12,091 nucleotides of DNA, taken from contig JAPXLT010000132.1 of NCBI GenBank assembly GCA_033809415.1, forward strand, positions 1 to 12,091, in the 5' to 3' direction. A model generated the notes under the pieces. It saw only the letters and a program-made list of their open reading frames with translations. It did no database searches and had not been told where the DNA came from. Source of the stretch: JAQVUB01 sp033809415. Its GTDB lineage: Bacteria; Verrucomicrobiota; Lentisphaeria; Oligosphaerales; Oligosphaeraceae. Position 1 is the stretch's first letter. Every line of letters starts with the position of its first letter. Shown in pieces: positions 5,756 through 12,091 of this stretch. The position numbers were made by a program, and so were the translations under genes.

Positions 5756-8700
5756 ATGAAATTCATTCTCACTATCGCAAGCACCCTTATTGCAGGAATA
5801 TTGTGCGCAACGGAAATTCCCCTTGAAACGCTGATCCTGCACGGCAAAGCCGGCATTTCGGAAGGGGTTCTCCATCTGGACGGGGTCAATTCCTATGCGC
5901 AATTGCCGGGAACCGAAGCGTTCAATATTGACAAGAATGGGCTTTCGCTTGCCTGTTCCGTCCGGTTGCGAAAAAATCTCACAGATCGTAAGACGGCGGA
6001 CTCGTTCGACATGTTTTTTTCCAAGGGTGAACTCCCGTTCATCTTCGGTCGCTACGGGGGTAGTCTCTATACCAATATCCGCGATTCGGGGAAAAAGAAT
6101 GAATTTGCTGCGTCGGCTCTTACCGGGCGCATTCCGGAAGCCGGTGTCTGGACTCATGTCGCGGTAACTTTTGAGCATTATGATGATCATGCTCAGGGCG
6201 ATGTCGGATATCACACAACCGTTTTTTTCAATGGAGACCCCGTTGTACGGACTAAACACCGCGGACTTCTGCCAGTGACCAACCAGGAACTTCTGGAGAT
6301 AGGCAAGGGCTGGGGAGGCGTGTGGTACCTTGAAGGTGAAATAGCCGAAGTCCATGCCGCCCGTCGGGTAATGAATGAAGCTGAAATTGCCGCACTGGTT
6401 GATTCGAGTCGTTTTGTCAAAGTCGTCTCCACAAAAAAAGTCAATCCGGCCTTGAGCAAATACAAGGCACTTTCACCGGCAGCGCACTGGGCACTGGCAT
6501 CCTTGAACCAAGTTCCTGCTGAACGCGGCACGCAGATTGCCGAAGAACTCAGCGAAGCCTTTACAATGAAGGAAGATACGGAGTTTATCAAAGCCTTCGG
6601 TGCGGATCGCCTTGGGGTTGTTCTTATCGCCCGAAAAGAACTTCTGCTTCTGGTCGATTCGAAAGCCGATGCCGGCCTTCCTCTGCTGGGAATTTACGAC
6701 CGCATCGCCAAGCGTGGTGTTCTGGAGGACAAATTGTACAGCTGGACGGCAAAGGGTCTGCTGGACAAAAAGAAATTGACCATAGATTCCTCGGAAGTCA
6801 GATGCACCGCCGTAGATTTCACTGAGGGGGGCTTCACCGTAACTTGGGAGACTTCTTCCCCAGTAAACCTGAAAGCTCAATCCGTCTTTACCATTGCTGA
6901 TACAAAAGTTTCTGCCGATCTGAAAATCGACAACCGATCCCCGGACTTCACTCTGTTGAATGTCGTTTTTCCACAAACCCGCACCGCCAAAGCCGGCGAT
7001 GATGATGCGTTGTTTTTCCCCTACCAGTGCGGTGTTCTCGTCCAAAACCCCACCTTGAACACCTTCAAATACGGGCAGATCGGTCGATATCCCGGCTCGA
7101 CCATGACCATGCAGTTTTCAGCCTATTACGGAAATGGGCGTGGAGTCTTTCTCGGCTGGGAGGATCCGGACGGAACGGCGAAAAACTTTCAGGCGGTCGG
7201 GAAGCGCGGTGGGGTTGAATTCACCTGGGAACAGGATGTCCCCATTCCGCTGGACAGTCCTGACGGTGGCAACGACTATGCCAGCCCTGGGAAAGTATCC
7301 TTCGAGGTGTACTCTGGAGAGTGGTTCGAGGCATGCATGATCCATAAGAAGTGGGCGCTTTCCAAGGCGACCTGGCGGATCAATGAACTGCCCCGCCGTG
7401 ACACACCAGAATGGTTCCGGAACATGACTGTATCGCTGGAAATCACTTCAACAAACCAAGAATTGGCACGCCTGCGATATCATCAGCTGATGTTTCTGCG
7501 CCGCTACATCGATCTCCCCCTGTACGGATCGTGGTTCCTCTGGTATGACATCGGCAAAGGCTCCTGGCCGGTGTTTATACCGCTGCCGTTCACCCTCGAT
7601 ATATGCAAGGACATACACAACGGTGGCTGTTATGTCGAACCCTACATCGATTCCAGGCTGTGGGATATTCTCGATGGACCACATCGCAAGAGTGACTGGC
7701 GCTGGTCTACGCACGGCAAAAAATTTGCTGTGAAGCTGTCTGATGGTTCGATTCCTATGGAGCATTATACTGCTACGACCTATGCCGTCATGTGCCCTGG
7801 TGCCGAAGGCTGGCAGAAAGAACTTTTTGATCTGACTAAATCAGTTGCCGCATTTGCGCCTGCGGTGTACCATGATCAGGTTATGACTGCGCAGGGCTTC
7901 CGTTGTTTTGACCGTACACATGGACACGCTTTGAACGATCCCAAAGCCTGGGTCTGTGAAGGCTATCGACCCCTTTATGAAAAAATTCGTAAAGCGACTC
8001 CGGGTTGTGTTCACACTTCCGAGGAAGTGTCCGAACCTTATCTTGATCTCTTTGACGGCGGTCATATCTGGCGCTGGACGTTTGATGGCCAAGTGCCGGC
8101 CTTCCAGGCGGTCTATGGCGGACGCATGCAATATTTGTCCTTGGTTTATGACAGCCACGGAAAAGGTGAATACGCATCACAATTTGTCAAACTAGGAAAT
8201 TCTCTGGTCAATGGTCTGATACTTGGGAAAATGGGATTGAATGAGCTGTATCATGCCGATGCCAAACGTCTTTTCCTGAAAAAACTGGCGCATGTGCGGC
8301 TTGTCCTGATTGACTATTTCAACGCTGGTGACATGCTTGCTCCGATCCAGTATGCTACTCCTGTTCCTCTGATGACTACAGCCTGGTCGACTTCCAGCAA
8401 AGACAATGAGCCGGTCACCATGCCAAAAGTAGTCTCCAATTCTTACCGGACAGGGGAGAACACCGTCTTCCTCTTTGTCAATACCACAGACCAGAAGATT
8501 ACCGTCACGCCGAAAATTCCGGCAACCTTGCTTTGCCTGGAAGGTCAAGCAAAGCCAGTTTCATTTGAAGGCGAGATTGCATTGGACGCTTATCAGACAG
8601 CAGTCGCTTTGAAGGGAACGAAAGCAGAAGCCGAACGAATCCAAAAAACATTGCTGCAGATTGCCGCATTCACCCCTGGAGAGTCCTACGATACCTTGGT

Positions 8701-9115
8701 CGAGTTCAAAGACCATCGGGAAATCTCCCTTGCAAAAGGTGAATTTGCCGGTCCGGAACACACGTCTGGATTCTATAACTGCTCGAAAATGGAATCTGGA
8801 CAATATTTCGGACAAATGGTGGATGGCTCGCTCATTTCTTACGGAACTGTGGATTTCGGGGCGGCGAAGGTGACTGAAATCACCGTGAGCATTGCAGTCC
8901 CGGAACGGTATGCCGGCGGGACTTTCGACTGCCTGACAGGACCAAACCAAAATATCCGGGAGATCGTCGGCACTTTCACTGTTCTGCCAACCGGATCCTG
9001 GACGGAATTCAAGGAATTCAAACTCAAGCTTAATCAACCGCTGACCGGAAAATGCAATATCATTTTCCGTTTCAACCGCAATGGCTGTTGCAACTTTGCC
9101 GGGTGGAAATACTAA
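5756..9115 (+). CDS. Secreted LamG / DUF6259-like glycosidase candidate / CBM6-like protein
   Basis: 1119 residues. A signal peptide spans ~1-19 (cut near LCA-TE; there is no good lipobox). A LamG jelly-roll at ~30-215 includes WTHVAVTFE and GKGWGGVWYLEGEIAEV (183-199). A large beta-rich domain covers ~230-545. Residues ~550-870 resemble the TIM-barrel part of DUF6259-type proteins (GSWFLWYDIG, CYVEPYIDSRLWD, APAVYHDQV, CVHTSEEVSEP). Asp707 and Glu756/757 lie where barrel strands could end and are candidate acidic catalytic residues by inference only. A short beta domain (~890-953) follows. The last ~140 residues resemble CBM6 (YGTVDFGAAKVTEITVSIAV, VLPTGSWTEFKEF). The likely role is recognition and cleavage of an extracellular or periplasmic polysaccharide; the substrate is unknown. 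An AAGGA site lies seven bases before the ATG. No clear terminator follows, and 533 bases of repeat DNA separate it from the next pair of genes. Confidence 0.85.
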   Translation: MKFILTIASTLIAGILCATEIPLETLILHGKAGISEGVLHLDGVNSYAQLPGTEAFNIDKNGLSLACSVRLRKNLTDRKTADSFDMFFSKGELPFIFGRYGGSLYTNIRDSGKKNEFAASALTGRIPEAGVWTHVAVTFEHYDDHAQGDVGYHTTVFFNGDPVVRTKHRGLLPVTNQELLEIGKGWGGVWYLEGEIAEVHAARRVMNEAEIAALVDSSRFVKVVSTKKVNPALSKYKALSPAAHWALASLNQVPAERGTQIAEELSEAFTMKEDTEFIKAFGADRLGVVLIARKELLLLVDSKADAGLPLLGIYDRIAKRGVLEDKLYSWTAKGLLDKKKLTIDSSEVRCTAVDFTEGGFTVTWETSSPVNLKAQSVFTIADTKVSADLKIDNRSPDFTLLNVVFPQTRTAKAGDDDALFFPYQCGVLVQNPTLNTFKYGQIGRYPGSTMTMQFSAYYGNGRGVFLGWEDPDGTAKNFQAVGKRGGVEFTWEQDVPIPLDSPDGGNDYASPGKVSFEVYSGEWFEACMIHKKWALSKATWRINELPRRDTPEWFRNMTVSLEITSTNQELARLRYHQLMFLRRYIDLPLYGSWFLWYDIGKGSWPVFIPLPFTLDICKDIHNGGCYVEPYIDSRLWDILDGPHRKSDWRWSTHGKKFAVKLSDGSIPMEHYTATTYAVMCPGAEGWQKELFDLTKSVAAFAPAVYHDQVMTAQGFRCFDRTHGHALNDPKAWVCEGYRPLYEKIRKATPGCVHTSEEVSEPYLDLFDGGHIWRWTFDGQVPAFQAVYGGRMQYLSLVYDSHGKGEYASQFVKLGNSLVNGLILGKMGLNELYHADAKRLFLKKLAHVRLVLIDYFNAGDMLAPIQYATPVPLMTTAWSTSSKDNEPVTMPKVVSNSYRTGENTVFLFVNTTDQKITVTPKIPATLLCLEGQAKPVSFEGEIALDAYQTAVALKGTKAEAERIQKTLLQIAAFTPGESYDTLVEFKDHREISLAKGEFAGPEHTSGFYNCSKMESGQYFGQMVDGSLISYGTVDFGAAKVTEITVSIAVPERYAGGTFDCLTGPNQNIREIVGTFTVLPTGSWTEFKEFKLKLNQPLTGKCNIIFRFNRNGCCNFAGWKY

Positions 9116-9157
9116 TTCCAATCAAAAATCAAACTGACCTTGACCGCGTCCCAAAAG

Positions 9158-9238
9158 GATTTTTTAACCACGAACCACACGAACAGACACGAAAATTTTT
9201 CTATGGGTTGTTGCTTTGACGGATGGGATTGCACGCGA
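9158..9238 (+). repeat. Interspersed repeat, third copy
   Basis: It matches 3306-3379: a T-run, an expanded ACCACGAACCACACGAAC segment, GACACGAAAA, then GCTTTGACGGATGGGAT. The extra segment shows how the 9-10-bp internal unit has multiplied in this copy. It lies 42 bases after the stop of the large secreted protein, as the 3306 copy lies 20 bases after recQ, so both long copies follow a gene end. Confidence 0.85.
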
Positions 9239-9298
9239 ATTTGTGATCTGGTCTGTTGCTTTCTCCGGCGGATCGGTCGGATCGGCGATGTTGGGATT

Positions 9299-9387
9299 AG
9301 CCCTGAAGGGGCGTGACATACCAGCCCAGGGCAACGCCCTGGGTCAGGGATCACACCATTCGCAAAGCCCTGAAAGGGCGCGACATA
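9299..9387 (+). repeat. REP-like cluster of three hairpins
   Basis: Two direct copies of a phrase starting AGCCCTGAA(A/G)GGGCG and ending GACATA (9299-9320 and 9366-9387) flank a perfect hairpin CCCAGGGC-AAC-GCCCTGGG (9325-9343). Each flanking phrase also folds (GCCCT-GAA-AGGGC). Repetitive extragenic palindromes of this type are mobilised by REP-associated Y1 transposases (RAYT/IS200-like) in other bacteria. No such transposase is in this window. The ORF through it (SPERAR-type peptide) is a by-product of the repeat. Confidence 0.8.
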
Positions 9388-9468
9388 GGAACCAGCCACA
9401 GCGTAATTCCCATGTAAAATCTTTCACACAGCAAGAAGTTGGGTGAAAGAATGAAAACGCCCTGAGGG

Positions 9469-9636
9469 GTACGGAGGCGCGGAGGTGGCGGATAGAAGAA
9501 CATTTCGAGGTGAACCGGAGTGGGGGGGGGGTGAATTATCTCGAACCGATCACATCCATCCCGGCATTTCTCTTCGTGCCTCTGTGCCTTTGTGAGATGC
9601 CACAGATGATTCGTGCAATTTGATTTTTAATTGGTA
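9469..9636 (+). repeat. ~170-bp interspersed element, copy B
   Basis: Near-identical inverted partner of 349-518. It starts GTACGGAGGCGCGGAGG, contains a ten-G run and the 8-bp-period segment, and ends TTTTTAATTGGTA. Its right edge is five bases from the AAGGA of the next gene, so the element forms practically the whole proximal upstream region of that gene. The last bases with the following AAA create TGGTATAAA, which resembles an extended -10. Confidence 0.93.
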
Positions 9637-9641
9637 TAAAA

Positions 9642-9646
9642 AAGGA
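9642..9646 (+). promoter_or_regulatory. Ribosome binding site that sets the SGNH gene start
   Basis: AAGGA lies eight bases before ATG 9655 but only two before the in-frame ATG 9649, so 9655 is preferred. The two choices differ by Met-Pro. Confidence 0.65.
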
Positions 9647-9654
9647 AAATGCCA

Positions 9655-11208
9655 ATGAAAACAAGAATTTTTGCGGCATTGCTTCTGGCGGTTGTACTTG
9701 GAATGCAGGCAAAGGAGCGCTGGCTGCATGATGTCGATGCACAGGGCGGCGAAAAGCTCAGCGCATGGTCTGCTCCCCAATCATGGGGAGGCACCCTGAG
9801 CAAAGTGAACGATGGATATGACGGCAAATCCAGCCCGGAACTGCGCGCAACAAAAGTCAAAAATCGTTTTTTAGGACGCGCTTACCGAGGGCTTTCAGGC
9901 TCGACGCCTGCCTGGGGCCGTAAGTTTGAATATACCATACTGGCACGTGGCAAGGGAGAATTTCAGCTTGGCATGGTTGCCTTCGGAGCACGTGATGCGG
10001 CGGCCTCATACAATAATCTGATGCCTTTGGAAGAAAAGTTTACGCTATTCCCCGAGCAATGGCTGGAATGCAAAGTGACGATGATCAATACCGATGCCCC
10101 CCTATGGCGCTTTGCAGTGCTCGTCTCCATCCATGGAGAAGATTCCTATGTCCAGCTTGGTCCGGATAAATTGCAGTGGTTTGAACCGCAATATCCCATA
10201 AAAGCGGTTCCTTCCCATGTGATCACCTTTCCAGGCAATTCGCCTGAAATCACGTTTCATGCCCCGGAAAAAATTGACGTGTTGCAGGCCTTCGACGGCA
10301 TTACACGGAAAGTCTTGTCCGGGAAAAATGGTGTTTTTCAGCTTCAGGTCGCAGACGGCATTGCACCTCTAGGTGAAAAAGACCCAGGCACATGGATTGC
10401 CGGAACAGGACGTGTCGGCGTCTGGAATCCCGTTGACGGTGCTGCCGCAGATGTCTTCATTTCTCGTGTTTCCCGGCAGGAATGGGAGGAAGTCAGCAAG
10501 ATGGCAGCGAAAATCAAGCTGCAAAAACCCATGCGGATACTGTATCTTGGCGATAGTCTGAGCGATTACGACCGCGGGCGCAACTACACCGACAAGGTCA
10601 ACTACTGGTTAAATCTTCACAATCCCGGCATGGCCAGTTTTCGCAATGCCGGGGTCGGTGGTGATACTATCGCGAGCCTCTACAACCGCCTGAGCGGTGG
10701 AAAAGACACCTGGCGGAATTATATGTATGCAGACCTGTTCGAAGAAGCTTATGATCTCATCTTCATCTTTCTCGGCCACAATGACACTCGACGGCATTTT
10801 CGTCCGGACGGAACTTCCTATCAGCCGGTCGAACCTGACAAACAACGGCAATTTCTAACCGCGACACTGGAATTCCTGCGTGCGAAGACTTCCGCCAGAA
10901 TGATCCTGATCACCCCTTCATCTTCTGATTATCAGCAATGCTTGTCAGCAGCAGAACCAGCAAAGCAAAAGGGATTGCCTTATGTCGTTTTCGGGATTCC
11001 GGAACGGCTGGAAAGCTACATTGAAGTCATGCGTGAAATCGCCCCCCGTTTCAATGCCGAACTGCTTGACCTCTATTCGCCAATGAAAAATCTGCCTGAA
11101 AAGGCGAATTGCTTCACGAAACCCGATGGCGTGCATCTTTCCGCAATCGGCAATCATTTTATCGCTGCACAGATCATCGCCTATCTTTCACAAGGAATGC
11201 TGCAATGA
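9655..11208 (+). CDS. Secreted SGNH/GDSL hydrolase (probable carbohydrate esterase)
   Basis: 517 residues from ATG 9655. A signal peptide spans ~1-18 (KTRIFAALLLAVVLGMQA). Residues ~20-285 form an N-terminal beta-rich region that I do not assign to a family; it may be a carbohydrate-binding or accessory domain. Residues ~292-515 are an SGNH hydrolase: block I GDSLSDY with nucleophile Ser301, block II NAGVGGD around 331-337, block III GHND with Asn376, and block V DGVH with Asp491 and His494. All four catalytic blocks are intact. SGNH enzymes of such loci commonly remove acetyl or other acyl groups from glycans; this specificity is inferred. The next gene overlaps its stop by ATGA, implying translational coupling. 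It follows a repeat block rather than another gene, so its transcription may start near 9640 or be read through from upstream. Confidence 0.9.
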   Translation: MKTRIFAALLLAVVLGMQAKERWLHDVDAQGGEKLSAWSAPQSWGGTLSKVNDGYDGKSSPELRATKVKNRFLGRAYRGLSGSTPAWGRKFEYTILARGKGEFQLGMVAFGARDAAASYNNLMPLEEKFTLFPEQWLECKVTMINTDAPLWRFAVLVSIHGEDSYVQLGPDKLQWFEPQYPIKAVPSHVITFPGNSPEITFHAPEKIDVLQAFDGITRKVLSGKNGVFQLQVADGIAPLGEKDPGTWIAGTGRVGVWNPVDGAAADVFISRVSRQEWEEVSKMAAKIKLQKPMRILYLGDSLSDYDRGRNYTDKVNYWLNLHNPGMASFRNAGVGGDTIASLYNRLSGGKDTWRNYMYADLFEEAYDLIFIFLGHNDTRRHFRPDGTSYQPVEPDKQRQFLTATLEFLRAKTSARMILITPSSSDYQQCLSAAEPAKQKGLPYVVFGIPERLESYIEVMREIAPRFNAELLDLYSPMKNLPEKANCFTKPDGVHLSAIGNHFIAAQIIAYLSQGMLQ

Positions 11209-11873
11209 TCTTATTGCTTTGCATAAGCTTGCTGGGTGCTGTCCTCTGCTCTGCCGTGGAACCCCTGATGGATTACGACTATTCCGGTTATGCTGTCGTA
11301 CAGGGCGGTAAATTTCCAGCGCCGGTCATCTATGGCGAAACCACGATATCCGATGGACTGCCGACTGCACTCCAACTGGATGGAGTCAAAAACTATCTGA
11401 CTATTCCAGGAGGGGAAAGCTTTTCTCTTGCCAAAGGTGGCACCTTGTATGCCATCGTCAAATTCAACCCAGATAAAGAATACGGCATGCTTTTTTTTAA
11501 GGAGAAGGAGTTTCTCCTGGGCTTTTACAGAAAAAACTTATATTTCAACATGCCGAATGGTGAGCCGTTTGAGGCACCAGTATATTTAGGTGCGATCCCG
11601 GTTGATTGTTGGTGCCGCATTGCAGCTGTAGTAACGGTGGACAATGGGGATTATTCGGTACGCTTGCATCTGGATGACAAGACATCCCCTCCCCAGGTGT
11701 TTCGAAACTTGCAGTACAGCAAAACGGAAGGCAAGCTGACGGTTGGCAAAGGCTGGGGAGGCGTATGGTATCTCCATGGGCAAATCGCCCAGCTGAAAGT
11801 ATTTGATGTGCCCCTGACGGAAGCTCAAATCTCCACGCTGGATCAACAATCCCCTTACCCTTTTCCTAGATAG
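11205..11873 (+). CDS. Small secreted LamG-domain protein
   Basis: 222 residues. The ATG overlaps the SGNH stop by four bases (ATGA) and is preceded by AAGGA at proper spacing, so a longer open frame starting at 11109 is rejected. A signal peptide spans ~1-17 (ILLLCISLLGAVLCSA); there is no convincing lipobox. The rest is a single LamG/concanavalin-like jelly roll: LQLDGVKNYLTIPG at 57-70, GKGWGGVWYLHGQIAQLKVF at 181-200 and the closing PLTEAQISTL. It is a paralogue of residues ~30-215 of the large secreted protein, and the GKGWGGVWYL motif is identical in both. With no catalytic domain it probably binds a glycan or a partner protein in the same system. It ends cleanly and is not a fragment at the window edge. 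Confidence 0.9.
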   Translation: MILLLCISLLGAVLCSAVEPLMDYDYSGYAVVQGGKFPAPVIYGETTISDGLPTALQLDGVKNYLTIPGGESFSLAKGGTLYAIVKFNPDKEYGMLFFKEKEFLLGFYRKNLYFNMPNGEPFEAPVYLGAIPVDCWCRIAAVVTVDNGDYSVRLHLDDKTSPPQVFRNLQYSKTEGKLTVGKGWGGVWYLHGQIAQLKVFDVPLTEAQISTLDQQSPYPFPR

Positions 11874-11927
11874 AATCAGTAAAGGAAATGAGAATCTCTC
11901 CACGAACGGAGGCCTTAAGAATTAAAG

Positions 11928-11993
11928 GTAATGCCTCTGTAGTACAGGGTTCAAGGGAATGGGGTGCGAAGTGCGTTGGGAACGGTTGCAGGG
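11928..11993 (+). repeat. CTGTAGTACAG module, copy 2
   Basis: Second copy of the module at 3465-3530 in the same orientation, with the palindrome CTGTAGTACAG at 11937-11947. It runs directly into the G-rich heptamer array. It lies 54 bases after the stop of the LamG gene, so both copies are downstream of gene ends. Confidence 0.85.
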
Positions 11994-12041
11994 GGCAGGG
12001 GGCAGGGGGCAGGGGGCAGGGGCAGGGTGCGGGGTGCGGGG
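11988..12041. repeat. G-rich heptamer array
   Basis: Four perfect GGGGGCA units (11991-12018) followed by GGGGCA and GGGTGCG-type variants. It meets the G-quadruplex pattern on the + strand. It is the counterpart of the array at 5-106. Confidence 0.92.
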
Positions 12042-12068
12042 TGGACACTATGGACGAAATGGACAGAA
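12042..12068. repeat. 9-bp TGGAC-phased array
   Basis: TGGACACTA, TGGACGAAA and TGGACAGAA in exact 9-bp phase right after the heptamer array. The first five bases are fixed and the last four vary, a pattern distinct from simple slippage. The remaining 23 bases of the window hold nothing recognisable. Confidence 0.8.
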
Positions 12069-12091
12069 GACAGGAACTCGATGCACTGCAC

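Noticed and set aside
9216..9446. Plus-strand 76-residue ORF with SPERAR-like peptide
   Set aside because: It is a translation of the REP-like hairpin cluster; it has no binding site and no domain.
11109..11204. Longer N-terminus for the small LamG protein
   Set aside because: It would overlap the SGNH gene by 100 bases and bury the signal peptide. The ATGA overlap start has a proper binding site.
1..12091. tRNA or rRNA genes
   Set aside because: No cloverleaf-like or rRNA-like sequence was noticed on either strand in reading.

Overview
The window looks like part of a scaffold from a PVC-group bacterium, most likely an uncultured Lentisphaerota (Victivallales-like) and less likely a relative such as Kiritimatiellota. 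The reasons are a stand-alone type II pseudopilin of the FTLIELLVVIAIIAIL kind placed inside a carbohydrate gene cluster, LamG and DUF6259-like secreted proteins, a GntR/LacI-type sugar regulator, and intergenic DNA rich in interspersed and tandem repeats. This taxonomic call rests on recognised protein families, not on a marker gene. A run of ten Ns at 519-528 shows that this is an assembled scaffold, probably metagenomic.

Layout. 1-646 holds no gene. It contains G-rich 7-mer and 9-mer tandem arrays, an exact 118-bp direct repeat on either side of the assembly gap, and one copy of a ~170-bp element. 647-1183 holds a large hairpin, a doubtful small membrane ORF, an inverted copy of a short interspersed repeat and a plausible promoter. 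1184-3286 encodes a RecQ-type helicase with a C-terminal phosphoribosyltransferase-like domain. 3287-3821 is a repeat mosaic ending in a candidate promoter. 3822-5734 and 5756-9115 carry a GntR/LacI regulator, a pseudopilin and a 1119-residue secreted LamG / DUF6259-like / CBM6-like protein, all on the + strand and closely spaced. 9116-9648 is a second repeat block with a REP-like hairpin cluster and the second, inverted copy of the ~170-bp element. 9655-11873 encodes a secreted SGNH hydrolase and a stand-alone LamG protein, translationally coupled by an ATGA overlap. The window ends in a third repeat block.

How the genes may work together. Genes 3822-11873 read as a small polysaccharide-use locus. 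The regulator would sense a sugar. The large protein has substrate-binding ends and a candidate glycosidase core. The SGNH protein could remove acyl groups from a glycan. The small LamG protein shares a signature with the LamG domain of the large one and may bind the same material. The pseudopilin could form or prime an export or surface apparatus. No sugar transporter and no TonB/SusCD pair is present. The RecQ-PRTase gene is separate in function and set off by repeats.

The most unusual signals are the dense layered repeat landscape (short-period 7-, 8- and 9-bp units combined into longer interspersed modules that recur in direct and inverted orientation), the helicase-PRTase fusion bounded by inverted repeat copies, and the pseudopilin-glycosidase-esterase-lectin arrangement.
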